Assembly (NCBI GenBank): GCA_910589415.1
Contig: OU342631.1
Span: 11,346,001 to 11,410,000, forward strand
Direction: 5' to 3'
Origin: Malachius bipustulatus
Taxonomy: Eukaryota > Arthropoda > Insecta > Coleoptera > Melyridae
Length of the DNA: 64,000 bases
Shown here: one piece after another, positions 21,793 to 31,494 of the stretch
How the letters are laid out: every line of letters begins with the position of its first letter
Numbering within the stretch: the first letter of the stretch is position 1
Made by a program: the position numbers and the translations under genes
The notes under the pieces: generated by a model
Seen by the model: the letters and a program-made list of their open reading frames with translations, nothing else
Database searches by the model: none
What the model was told of the DNA's origin: nothing

Positions 21793-21933
21793 AAATACAA
21801 GTGTAGATGATACTTCTTCTGATGCTCCGCTTGAAAAAACATGAGCATCCGTCACAGCAGTAGACACCATAATGTTTCCCATAAGACCTGTCACCACAAA
21901 CTCTGCAAGGAACCGGTGTGGGGAGGGTGCGAC
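21793..21933 (-). CDS. Hr83: Hr83 exon 2: first zinc finger of the DNA-binding domain
   Basis: Acceptor CAAG before 21933 and donor GTGAGT after 21793. It encodes [39 protein letters not shown] and SIIYTCI. This is the first Cys4 module of a nuclear receptor (Cys 19, 22, 36 and 39 of the protein) with P-box CDGCS, where the usual Gly before FF is replaced by Cys (position 41). [10 protein letters not shown] is typical of NR2E/PNR-type receptors. The junctions are phase 1 on both sides, giving Gly with exon 1 and Ser with exon 3. A 3.9-kb intron full of repeats follows before exon 3. Confidence 0.93.
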
Positions 21934-21939
21934 CTTGAA

Positions 21940-23110
21940 ATAAAAATCATCACCAAAATAATTCTCCCAATCACTTAACTTAAATCACTAGTAAACCAGA
22001 AATAGTAACAACTATAAAAAACCATTAAAAAATCCTACCCATATAGGTATACGACAGTTTTAAAATTGAAATGTGATATTATTTCTTGCAGAAAAGTTGA
22101 CAGTGAGGAATTCAGAATTAATCTGAGCCCTTTAGACGTAATACTTACCTTTTATAGTAGTTTACCTAACACCAACACCATACACCACCGGACAATTGAC
22201 AGGTTGTTAGTGTTAGTCATTATTATAACAAGCACCTGAAGTGTGGGCACAGGTCACCACCTCGGGGGTGATATTCGCCCCCTAACTCGTGGTCTTTGAC
22301 GCGGCCTCCGTTCTGCGGCACGGTCGCGGTAAATAATTGATGAATTCGCCACTTAGGGCAACAATCAGACCTGGAAAGGTGGATGGTTAAATGACATCGC
22401 GAAGAGGTTTATAGGCGGGTCGGAAATTGAAAGCAAATAATGTCATGGCAAAGCCGTGATGTTGTTTAGGTGTTATATAATTTGAGGGGAATGTAATATT
22501 AATAGACGTTTTAGATTATATTTTACGTGATTTTATTTACACACACACATCATACCGGATACATGTAGAAATATTTTGATTGCTTAGTCTAGTAAATAAA
22601 TGTAAATGAGTTAGGTAATCTTGAGCAAAGCTAGACAATGTGAAAATAAGGAGTATGTATGTTTATGGTACTTAAATGTTTTCTTTAAACTAAATTATGC
22701 GTTCATAAAAGTGTGATGGAGCTTAGAATCTTTGTCAAATCATGAATATATCAGATTCATATGTAGAGTGCCTAAGAGAACGTTTAGGGGGAAATGTCAA
22801 ACTTTTCTCTTCTAAATGCACAACTTCCTCCGTTGTTCCTTGAGTTTACACAACCTCCCGTCAGGAATCCCGTCAGTGCTTCTCTCGGTTGAAGTTCCTT
22901 AGTTTGTCTCTTCCCTGAGAGGTTTCTCCAATTCCAATTCCTCAAATTTTATCTTAATTTTTCCTTCCTTCATTATTTTTTCTTTTTCCTTTGGTGTTAC
23001 AGTGAAGAATGTGTCATAGAACCCACGGAATGGTTCTAGTCTCTGGTCCTATAAAAGATGCTGATGGTCTTATTAATGCCAATGTATGACCTGGTATCCA
23101 TTTGAGGCGA
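21940..23110. other. Hr83 intron 1, proximal part
   Basis: AT-rich, with a GC-richer patch near 22230-22340 (CACCTCGGGGGTGATATTCG) that is not a phase-compatible exon. CA-repeat ACACACACAC at 22541-22550. No gene seen. Confidence 0.4.
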
Positions 23111-23119
23111 ATTTAATTA

Positions 23120-23700
23120 TTCTTGCCTCATTCTAGGCACTCCCAAGTCATTTTGTCGAAGAGCTCTGAGTGTTTATAGCTGCTTGACTATCCGTCAATA
23201 ATTCAATTTATCTGTTTTCATAGGTTCTGTCAAGGTTTGTTTGGACACATACCTACTTCTATTGCGTTAAATTTCGTTTGGGGATGCTTCCATTGGTTTG
23301 GAGTACTTGGTGCGCATCCCATATAGACTCCTGTCCCGGTTCCCTCGGCGGTTCTGGAACCGTTTGTGTGCCATTTAATCCTCTTTGAGAGTGCAGTTGG
23401 AAGTATTGTTCCCTTCCTCTTTCATAGAGAGTTCCTCTGGAATAGAAACTGAATTCCTTAATAATTCTGTCTTTTGGGAATCTCAAGAGCTTCTCGCAGC
23501 CACTCATGCTCTTGGCATTCTAAGGAGAGCTTCTCCGGTACTTTTTTTGATCACCAAAATGTAGTAGTGTCCAAGATTACTTTTTTCAACGCTGCAGTTG
23601 GAGAAGTTTTCATTGCCCTGTGATGCAAAGACATGCTAGTCTCTTTGTACCAGGCAACCGGTGATGATAGGTGTGAAATATTCTTATGACGTCATTCGGC
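23120..23700 (-). pseudogene. Degenerate non-LTR retrotransposon, RNase H region
   Basis: Read on the minus strand in shifting frames: a CLCITG motif near 23640 (the end-of-RT CITGA-RTTPT region), then IKWHTNGSRTAEGTGTGVY (the WYTDGSKT-EG-GAGVY RNase H strand with catalytic Asp replaced by Asn) and a later DSQAAINT-like piece (SDSQAA motif) near 23180. Several stops and shifts make it inactive. It is inside Hr83 intron 1, in the same orientation as the gene. Confidence 0.7.
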
Positions 23701-24046
23701 AATAGTACGTAGATACATAGGTAGGCGGACATAGGTATTCAATTACGAAGCGTGGGGACGTACTCTGTCCACTGAGTGTTGTCCGTTGTCATGCCATACT
23801 GATTCTGACTAAACAATTTCATTTAATTCGATTTGAATCGTACACTTATTTCTAAGTCGAACCAGATGTGGTATCGCAGTTCGTGTCAGTGGCGTGTGTT
23901 GAGGAATAATGAATATCCTACAAATATATTATTTATTGACGAAGTAGAGCCTTGCAACTTTTTGATAACAAATATATATAATGCAAGTAAATAAGAATGA
24001 TAATAATTATTATCATCGTGATTAGAAAATATATCATGTCACCTAC

Positions 24047-24074
24047 CTGCTGGTTGCCGTTTAAAAGAAAGCAT
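24047..24074 (-). CDS. Hr83: Hr83 exon 1: short start exon
   Basis: ATG followed by LSFKRQPA and one base, then donor GCAG/GTAGGTGA. The exon leaves in phase 1, exactly what exon 2 needs, and the split codon becomes Gly so the protein reads [19 protein letters not shown]. With the other three exons the coding total is 879 nt, divisible by three, for 292 aa. A short N-terminus before the first zinc finger is usual in NR2E receptors. The call rests on splice phase, a good donor and position, not on homology of the nine residues, so another start exon is possible. Confidence 0.55.
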
Positions 24075-24079
24075 AACAC

Positions 24080-24477
24080 CTCCGTTTTCTTATTCTGCAA
24101 GTAAAATATTCCAGCAATTTAACCACAAGACCACGTACTAGGGAGTTCAATCGTTTCCCAGGCAAAACAAGGAAATAGATTTTTAGGCATTCGCGCAATT
24201 AATAAGTTACTCATAGTTTATGACACCGTACAATATCACAGGTAATTCTGCTAATTTCGTATTAAAAACGTTTCAAATCACAACACAAACCTAGTTAGTA
24301 TATTTATCGCTGTCACTGACACTACTGACAAGTAGCCGATCAGCTGGACGACAATCTTATCGTAATATTGTATCAATCTAAGCGTATCAAGACGCGAGTC
24401 GGTACTTCCGTCTCACTCTCGCTCATCTTTTTAGAATTGCTGACGATTCAAACGTATTTCTGACAATACGTCTCATT
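24080..24477 (-). promoter_or_regulatory. Candidate Hr83 promoter and 5' UTR region
   Basis: The DNA just upstream of the proposed Hr83 start, up to the piggyBac-like MITE at 24482, is free of obvious repeats. It contains a GATA-type site (AATCTTATCG near 24353) and palindromic CGATCAGC. No TATA box is clear. The assignment is by position only. Confidence 0.3.
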
Positions 24478-24481
24478 TTAA

Positions 24482-25239
24482 CACGTTGACCGCCATGCGA
24501 AGCAAGTGTGACTCGCGTGGCCCCCGTCTCTGTGAGCCACGCCACTCACCTATGTTTCACGCGTAGGTTTTTACGTTGAGCCGCGCTGCTCACATTTGCT
24601 TCACGTTAGCCTAGAACTGTTATGAAGGAACAAAGTGCACGGCTTGGTATACAAATTCATTTTTTTAGCCCGGCTCAGAAGTTAAACAGATCCAAAATAG
24701 CTATATATTTATTATTAGCTATATCCTTAGCTATTTTTGTTTCTATTGGTATTATTTTAGACTCATAATTAAATTTATGTATAGTTGTAATGAAAAATGC
24801 AACACATTTTTGTTTAATTCTTTACTTAGCAAAAAAATTGTGAACAAGAAAAAGAAAAATCGTCAAGAAGTAGGTATATAAAAAATAACGAATTTCTAAT
24901 ATAAATAACTAATAATTAATAATAACTAATAACTAATATAAACTGAACAAGTAACCGGCGATCGGCGTATGAATCAGCGCGCTTACTCCAAGTTTTTACA
25001 GGAAATTTCTTGTTGAATTGCGAGGCACGTGTGCTTCACATGGCGCCAACATGAATATTTTGTCATTCAGGCCATGCGATGCACACTTACCGCGCACTCA
25101 AAACAAATGTTTAAAAAATTAATAACGCCATATTAGGCGATACTATCTCTTATTCATGAAATTATGTACTGTTTAAAACAAAAAAAAAACTCTGGCCCCA
25201 GATATGTCAACAAAATTTGCCATTACGGCGGTCAACGTG
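24482..25239. mobile_element. piggyBac-like non-autonomous element (TTAA target)
   Basis: Flanked by TTAA on both sides (24478-24481 and 25240-25243). The ends are perfect 13-bp inverted repeats, CACGTTGACCGCC and GGCGGTCAACGTG. The 758-bp interior has no transposase frame but carries subterminal motifs such as ATGCGAAGCAAGTGTGACTC, TTTCACGCGTAGG and TTTGCTTCACG. TTAA target choice is the hallmark of the piggyBac superfamily. Confidence 0.88.
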
Positions 25240-25327
25240 TTAACTCGATTGACTATGCAATGCAATAGAAGGAGTAAGAAACATAACGAGATGATGTATC
25301 CTTAGTTATCACAACAGACAACTCTAA

Positions 25328-25564
25328 GGGCCGGTTGTTCAAACGTCAATTAAAAATTTTGAGATAATTACTGATTTTAAATTGCAAATTTTGAAAATAC
25401 GGCGAATATAATTAATGATCTTGTATTTTTAATCAATAATTAACTCTTCTTAAAGGGAGCAGAATCCATTTTCAGCAATATCAGACCAATGGTTCGATAA
25501 TACAGGGCATTTTAAAATCAGTAATTATCTGAAAATTTTTAATTAACGTTTGAACAACCGGCCC
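25328..25564. mobile_element. MITE (family B, copy 2)
   Basis: 237 bp from GGGCCGGTTGTTCAAACGTC to GAACAACCGGCCC. Long inverted arms contain TTTTGAGATAATTACTGATT. The flanking trinucleotides TAA and TCA are nearly, but not exactly, identical. Confidence 0.87.
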
Positions 25565-25822
25565 TCAGTGTACAGACAATAGATAAGTATTTAAATATCC
25601 ATAGATAATTATTATAATTATTTTAAAACACAGCTGCTGTCAATGTTTGAGATAATCCAACCGCTTCAACTAGGGAAGCGATTCACTTGAAGGTAATTTT
25701 TTATCACTGAAAATTATAGAAAGCTCACAGGTGTCGATGGTAGCGTCGCAAAATGGCTGATGTCGCGATTATTATTATTCCCACATTATGTTATAATTAT
25801 TAACATTATATTATAACTCTGA

Positions 25823-26043
25823 CAGCCAATATTATAAAGGCTCATTTGGCTAACGGGCAGATTTCTGTGCTCGTTTTTGAAGCTAATATCGACGTCAAAT
25901 TACTTTTATTACCATTTTTGCAATTACTTTCATGTCAAGAATAAATAAATTTACAAAATTTCCACTTAGACTCGGTACCTTTTTCAGAAATGACCACAGA
26001 AATCTGCCCGTTAACTTAATGAGCCTTTATAATATACCCGCTG
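25823..26043. mobile_element. MITE (family A, copy 2), TGA target duplication
   Basis: 221 bp from CAGCCAATATTATAAAGGC to TTTATAATATACCCGCTG. Flanked by TGA at 25820-25822 and 26044-26046. Inverted arms contain CTAACGGGCAGATTTCTG and its mirror. It shares ends and arm sequence with 6660-6873. Confidence 0.88.
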
Positions 26044-26094
26044 TGACACTTATTTTCTGCTACGTCGCGTTACAAAGATAACTGAGGCTTGTTA

Positions 26095-26150
26095 GATAGA
26101 AGCAATTCGATAAGATAAGGTATTTTAGATATTTAAGAAGAGATAAGGAT
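26095..26150 (+). promoter_or_regulatory. Cluster of GATA-factor sites
   Basis: Three WGATAR matches fall within about 55 bp (AGATAG near 26096, AGATAA near 26113, AGATAA near 26141), with two near-matches between them. The spacing could suit a GATA factor such as the neighbouring pannier. AT-rich DNA produces such sites by chance, so this is only a candidate. Confidence 0.25.
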
Positions 26151-26384
26151 GAGCTTCTCTTTTCTGCTTTGCGATTCTCGTAGAAGTCTTCCTGATACAT
26201 CCGTTCCGGGCGTTCTCCTTGGTACTATTCTAGGTACGGTCATTGAAAACCAGAGGGCTCTAGCCGTTTCAAAGCGAAATTGTCTCGCGCTTATTATTTC
26301 AATATTGACGGACCGTTACAATATGAAAAAAATTAGAGAACATTTTTTTGTTTGAAAATTCACGGGTTATTGAATAACGTTTTT

Positions 26385-26605
26385 GTATTTGCGATAAAAT
26401 CAGTGACGTAAAAGATAAGGAGGCAAAAGCGGCGCCAACTCTGAATATCTACGCCACTGGAAGACGTCTGTAAAACCTGAAATGCTGAAATTAGAGATCT
26501 TAGTTTGTTTATTGTTCATGCCAAGCTTCATCAAAATCGGTTCAAATTTACACGAGTTATAACCAAAAACTGTTATATTAAACTTTGACACCCTGTATCT
26601 TTTAA
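26385..26605. repeat. Partial copy of the ACACCCTGTAT-ended foldback family
   Basis: It contains TCTACGCCACTGGAAGACGT, TTCATGCCAAGCTTCATCAA then AATCGGTTCAAATTTACACG, and ends TTTGACACCCTGTATC. The same half-element occurs at 35940-36186 and 53980-54305. Here only the right half is present. Confidence 0.75.
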
Positions 26606-28780
26606 ACCAAACGTCATTTGAGCTGGAATTTGTTTTTTTTTTCTGAAACTGTTGCTGAAACTGTGTTGTAATTAGGTATTAATTTAATGAACTGATTAGG
26701 TATATATGACTCGGAATATTTAATTATCCATCTACAAAATTTGAGATCTGACATCAATGCTGATATTTCATGTGACCCCGGCAGACTATTTAGAAATAAA
26801 TCCACGTATGGGTATAAATTAAGAAAATGTGGTAATGTTTTCTGAAATACTTTAATAATAATAATTATTACAATAATAATCAATGTATGTACATAAAAAT
26901 TGACACTCAATATGAGCAGAAAAATAAATAAATTTTGCTAATGCAATCAGTAAATAAAAGACAACTTAAATCCTATATCGTTATGATTAATTACATAGAT
27001 TTATGATATAATGTACCTGCTATATAACATAGGTATATAGATAATAACAAAATTCTTTATAATGTATTAACATTTACTAAATTAGAGACTATCATAGATA
27101 TAATATACATACAGAATTTTACCATATACATTTCACGCACAATTTCCTGACTATAACTGGGATTTATTAATAATTACCTAATCTAATTTATAGGTTGCAT
27201 TTTTTTTAAATAATTTTTATTCTGAATTCAAAAAATGCCTTTCAAACTTTATATAATATTCTAAATTGTGCGCAAATTTATATGTTCCCCTGTATATACC
27301 TATATATTTTTTTAATAATTAATTATTATACAGTGAAACGAAAACGATATAGACATATTACCTTAATACATAATATAATTATAGTACAGAACAGACTCAA
27401 CGACACTAATAAGTACACAATAGCTTAGATATTTGATCAACATCAAAAATTTAATAAATAAGTACATACATTTATGTAGGTATTAACAAATACTTATATA
27501 AATAGTTAATTAAATGCAGCATGTTCATAACGTAAGGACTTCAAAAACAGCTTCAAGCTCAACTGCTTTTGTTAATTCTATATACAATGAATAGCCTCAA
27601 GTGCGTAGGTAGGTACTATAATATAATATTCACAATATTTTGTTAAGTACATTTGAAATAATAATAATTAATTATACAGGCATGTACTATTTACATGATG
27701 AACAAAAAAAAAAAAAAGATTCGCTGAACTGGAGAGCGTTAAATTAAGTACAAAATTATTATAGGAGCTTATACCTACCTATAATAGGTATGTATCGTTT
27801 ATGTAAAAAATTACACTTAGGTAGATATGCGTAAAATAAAAAAATTACGCAAATAGGTAAGCAAAATTAGGTACTTACTTAAATTACTTAAGTAAAATTA
27901 CTTACATAAGTAAGAGTATTATAATTTTTTACATACTACCCCAATTAATGTCCACTTAAGTGCAATTTTACGATGTAACAGGTAGGTAAATTCAAAATTT
28001 ATTTATTTCATTGACGTTCATCGTGGCAACATTGCACCTTTTAGTATCTAAATCCACAAACAGGTGGCACTAGAGTTGGTGTCAATTGACGCCCGGTACT
28101 TCCCTTAGGTAGGCAAAAGTGATTATTTTGTTTGCTTTTTTTAGTCTGATAAACTGATACTGATATTTACAAAATAAAAAAAATATTCTGAAAACCCCTC
28201 TTGATCAACCATCAAGTTCTTAAGTATTAATAAAAACACCTTCATCATTTCTTACAACAATTTTGCATTTTAAAATATTAGAAATTGTTCAGAAACCTAG
28301 GTACGTGGGTACCTACTTGCAAAAGGAATAAGCTTATTACCTAGATTTTCCGGTAATAATTAGTAAATATCACTCAATGTTATGCTTAAATAATAATTAT
28401 TGTATACAGGGTGTTTCTAAACATGTATCGGAAAATGAGAGGTGATGTGCTTCTGTGCCTCGTCTAAGAAAACAAGTTCCTATTAATGTGGGTCAGCAAA
28501 TGTATGCGTTTTCGAAATACATGATGAGAATGCCTTTGTCCTTTGCGTTGTATGTGGTAACTGGCGTCTTGTCAGAAATGTCAGATTGCAATTTATCACA
28601 ACCACAACAAAAAAGTGAATAATCATATGCTACAGATCCGTGACGTTGACTGATCCATGAGACTTATAACAATAAAATTAGGGCAGCATCGCCAAATCAG
28701 TGAGTTTATCTGAATAGTTTTTGAACTTTACATTAGTTTTTTAGCAAAAGTCAAGATTCTTCCCGAACAACCGACACTCT
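26606..28780. other. Very AT-rich intergenic DNA
   Basis: Dominated by A/T and by TAGGTA/TACCTA and ACTTACTTAAGTAA microsatellite-like runs (for example 27840-27920). A repeat edge ACAGGGTGTTTCTAAACATG lies at 28407. No gene seen until the Poc1 copy. Confidence 0.5.
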
Positions 28781-28784
28781 CCCA

Positions 28785-29703
28785 ATGGAGGATCCCGTCC
28801 TACGACCGAATCTGAAAGTCCACAAAAAGAAGATCACCGCCGGAGTCGCTTTCATTGCTTTCAACCCTTCAAACGAACAGTTTGCCAGTTGCAGCGAAGA
28901 CAGTTCGATACTCGTCTGGAACTCCAACAAACAAGACCAGACCAACATTCGCAGTTACAATTTTTCCGGGCACTCGGACGCGGTCACCGACGTGGACTTT
29001 TCTCCGAACGGCAAGCTGTTGGCTTCGTCGTCTCGGAATTGCTCCGTGCGGCTGTGGGCCCCCCTAATCAAAGGAAAGACCTACGAATTTAAGGTCCACG
29101 AATCCGCCGTTCAGACGGTCTTTTTCAGTTGCAACAACACGAGACTTCTCACGGGATCAAACGACAAATCTGTCAAGTTATGGGGATGTCAAAACGAGGC
29201 AGTTCATCGGTTCGTTTGTGGGGCACAACCACTGGGTCCTCTCTGCAAAATGGTCGTTGGACAACAGTTCCATAGTGTCTTGCGCTAACGATAGAACCGT
29301 CGGACTTTGGGACGTTCGCAGTGGGAAATGCGTTCATATTTTTACTATAGCGGCAAGAGGAACCCGAACAGCGTCCCTATACATCGGAATGGCAATTCCA
29401 TAGCGGCTGCGTTGAGCAGCGGATCGGTTAGAATTTACGATATTCGAACGTCCTGCACGATGAAACCACGTGCGTCATGTGGCACCCTTTCGTCAACTAT
29501 TTACTGTTTACTATGAGCTCGGGGAAAGATGGTAAACTGCAGATCGTCGACGTCAGGGAGGGAAGACCCGTTTACACGTTGACAGCTCAGGACGGGCCGG
29601 TTGGATATGCGTTAAATTCAGTTCCGATGGTAAATTTTTCGTTTCGGGGGGAGCAGATAAAACTTATTTGCTACTAATATGGGACGCAAAATTCCCCATG
29701 TAG
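28785..29703 (+). pseudogene. Poc1: Poc1 (centriolar WD40 protein) intronless, frameshifted copy
   Basis: POC1 is a seven-blade WD40 protein of centrioles and basal bodies. The copy begins MEDPVLRPNLKVHKKKITAG, matching the POC1 N-terminus MEDP-L---FKGH. Blades are visible in order: FASCSEDSSILVWN, GHSDAVTDVDFSPNGKLLAS with SVRLWAP, LLTGSNDKSVKLW, GHNHWVLSAKWS with TVGLWDVRSGKCVH, SIAAALSSGSVRIYDIR, MSSGKDGKLQIVDVREGRP, and SGGAD. The reading frame changes near 29182, 29340, 29452 and 29605, and the copy stops at 29701-29703 just after the last blade, without the C-terminal POC1 domain. No introns over seven blades suggests a retrocopy, though no poly(A) tail or clear target duplication is seen. 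A recent decay is likely because the blades are still well preserved. Confidence 0.85.
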
Positions 29704-31135
29704 CATACTTGTAACACTACAATCGCATGCGCATTACGCACGTTCATTGCACCTCGCGAATTTTTTTTACGGTGTTGGTACGGTTGGTTGAATGATCTGA
29801 TTTCAAAGTTTGGAAGAGTCAGTAATGTCATCAGTATATTTTACGCATGGAATTGGAGGAGATGCAGTGTTGCCAATTCAGTAGATTTTCCACTAGATTT
29901 AGTAGAATTTGACAACCCTCTAATTTTCATGATTTTCATTTCTATTTCTTCATGATTTTCTTTCATAGTTTCAGACTAAATTTTCATGATCTAGTGGCTA
30001 GTGAATTTTCTGGTATAGAAGCTTTGAATTTATGGTGATATTTCTAGTATAGATTTTGATGTTATAAGAATTTTTTACAAACGATCAAATTTTCATAATA
30101 ATTATTTAAAAAATTGTCTATTTTTGAAAAGATAAAAAATATATAATATGAAGCGAAATTTAGGAAGAACGCGACTTATTTAGAAAATTTATTTAAATAA
30201 AAATAAAAGAACAATCGAGACTCGTACAAAAGCTGGAGCCCTGTAATAACGTATAACGGTTCTTCAGTTATCGCAAAAAAGTATGAAAATTTTTTGTTTT
30301 CGACACCCTGTTGTATCTCGAAAATGGCGGTGCGTTTGCGGGCACACGTTAGGTAATAGGAACTTTTTTCTTGAATCACCTCCTTTATTTTGTACATGTT
30401 GGTAGTTAACAACCTGTATATCTCAGAAACTAAGCGTCGTTCAGCCTCGGCCATATTTTTTTTTTATTTTTAGAAAAATCGTGATATTACTTACATGTCA
30501 GATACTGCTCTCTACGGGTTGCGGTGGTAATAAAATGAAAAATTCCTGAAATTCAATCGACAGAAGAAGGAAAACTTTTTGTAACGAGACTAATCTTGTT
30601 GAATTCCGTCGAAGTTATAACCGGAATAATCGACATTTTAATTAATAAAGACTTGACGCTCCCCCTACACTTTATTTACTCAAACTATAAAAGAAAACTA
30701 CAAGATAAAAAAATCGAGGTTATTCAAGAATTATACACCCATGATATTTTGAATACCAACACCTCAATTTTGGAAAATAATGGCGAGAAAATTCCAATTG
30801 TTTTATTTGATCATGGCTGTTTACCTCCCTAGCGGTCATTTCAGAAGCTCAAAACGATTTTTTTAGGGCCACTTTCGTTGAAAAAAAATACTTTGCCTGA
30901 GGCTGCACGACGCTTTGTTTCTGAGTTACTCACCCGGTAGAAAAATTTTCAACGTAATACTTTTTATCCAAAAAAAAAAGAAAAAACTTGATTTCTAAAA
31001 AAAAATGATAAACTTTTTTATAACCCAAAATTTATCAAATAAGTAAGTACATTTTTATAGCACATTTCCCCCTAATCCTATCACGAACATACACCCATCA
31101 CGAATAAAAGACATCAGGCACGCCGAAACCTTTTC
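29704..31135. other. Intergenic and pnr 3' flank
   Basis: AT-rich. A repeat-like block at 30176-30830 contains two open frames with no recognised motif; its text (CTGTATATCTCAGAAACTAAGC, GACACCCTGTTGTATCTCG) is typical of the ACACCCTGT repeat family. 31020-31135 would hold pnr 3' UTR. Confidence 0.4.
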
Positions 31136-31494
31136 CTAAGTGCTGGCCATGAGCTTGGCGGTGGCGGCATGTTGCTGATGATGGTAAGCGTTCCCGGCTT
31201 CACCGCCCCCGCCAGGGGGGAAGTTGAACACTTGTTGGTACGGATAGGAGGGCTGCTGGTGATGCGGGTGCAGGCAAGACGGGTAGTCGTACGGCTCGCT
31301 CTTCACTCCCTGATGCGGCGACGTCTGGGGGACGGTGGTCGCTTGAAGGAGCGGAGTTTGACCCAAGTACGGACGCGATTCGAGCGGTGACGGAGACGAC
31401 TTGTGGTGCTGGTGCTGGTGCTGGTGCTGATGGGTTACGGATTGTGACGGCGGCAGTACTGTGGTGGTGGTCGACGTGGTGGTGGATTTCGAGT
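31136..31494 (-). CDS. pnr: pannier (GATA factor), last exon: C-terminal region
   Basis: Acceptor TTCCAG before 31494; the phase-1 G from the previous exon completes Asp. The 118-residue C-terminus contains DSKSTTTSTTTTVLPPSQ, a His/Gln run (THQHQHQHQHHK) from a CTG/CAG-like repeat, then QGVKSEPYDYPS, a likely sumoylation-type VKSEP motif, and FNFPPGGGG near the end, closing at TAG 31136-31138. No zinc finger is here. The region probably carries transactivation or cofactor-binding activity, as C-termini of GATA4/5/6-class factors do. The opposite-strand open frame is a shadow of this exon. Confidence 0.93.

Noticed and set aside
30176..30832. Open frames of 92 and 78 codons
   Set aside because: They lie in a dispersed-repeat-like block ending in ACACCCTGT-type sequence, have no motif, and lack splice context.
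31169..31390. Plus-strand open frame over the pnr last exon
   Set aside because: Antisense shadow of the exon; Pro/His/Gln-rich coding DNA leaves the complement open.
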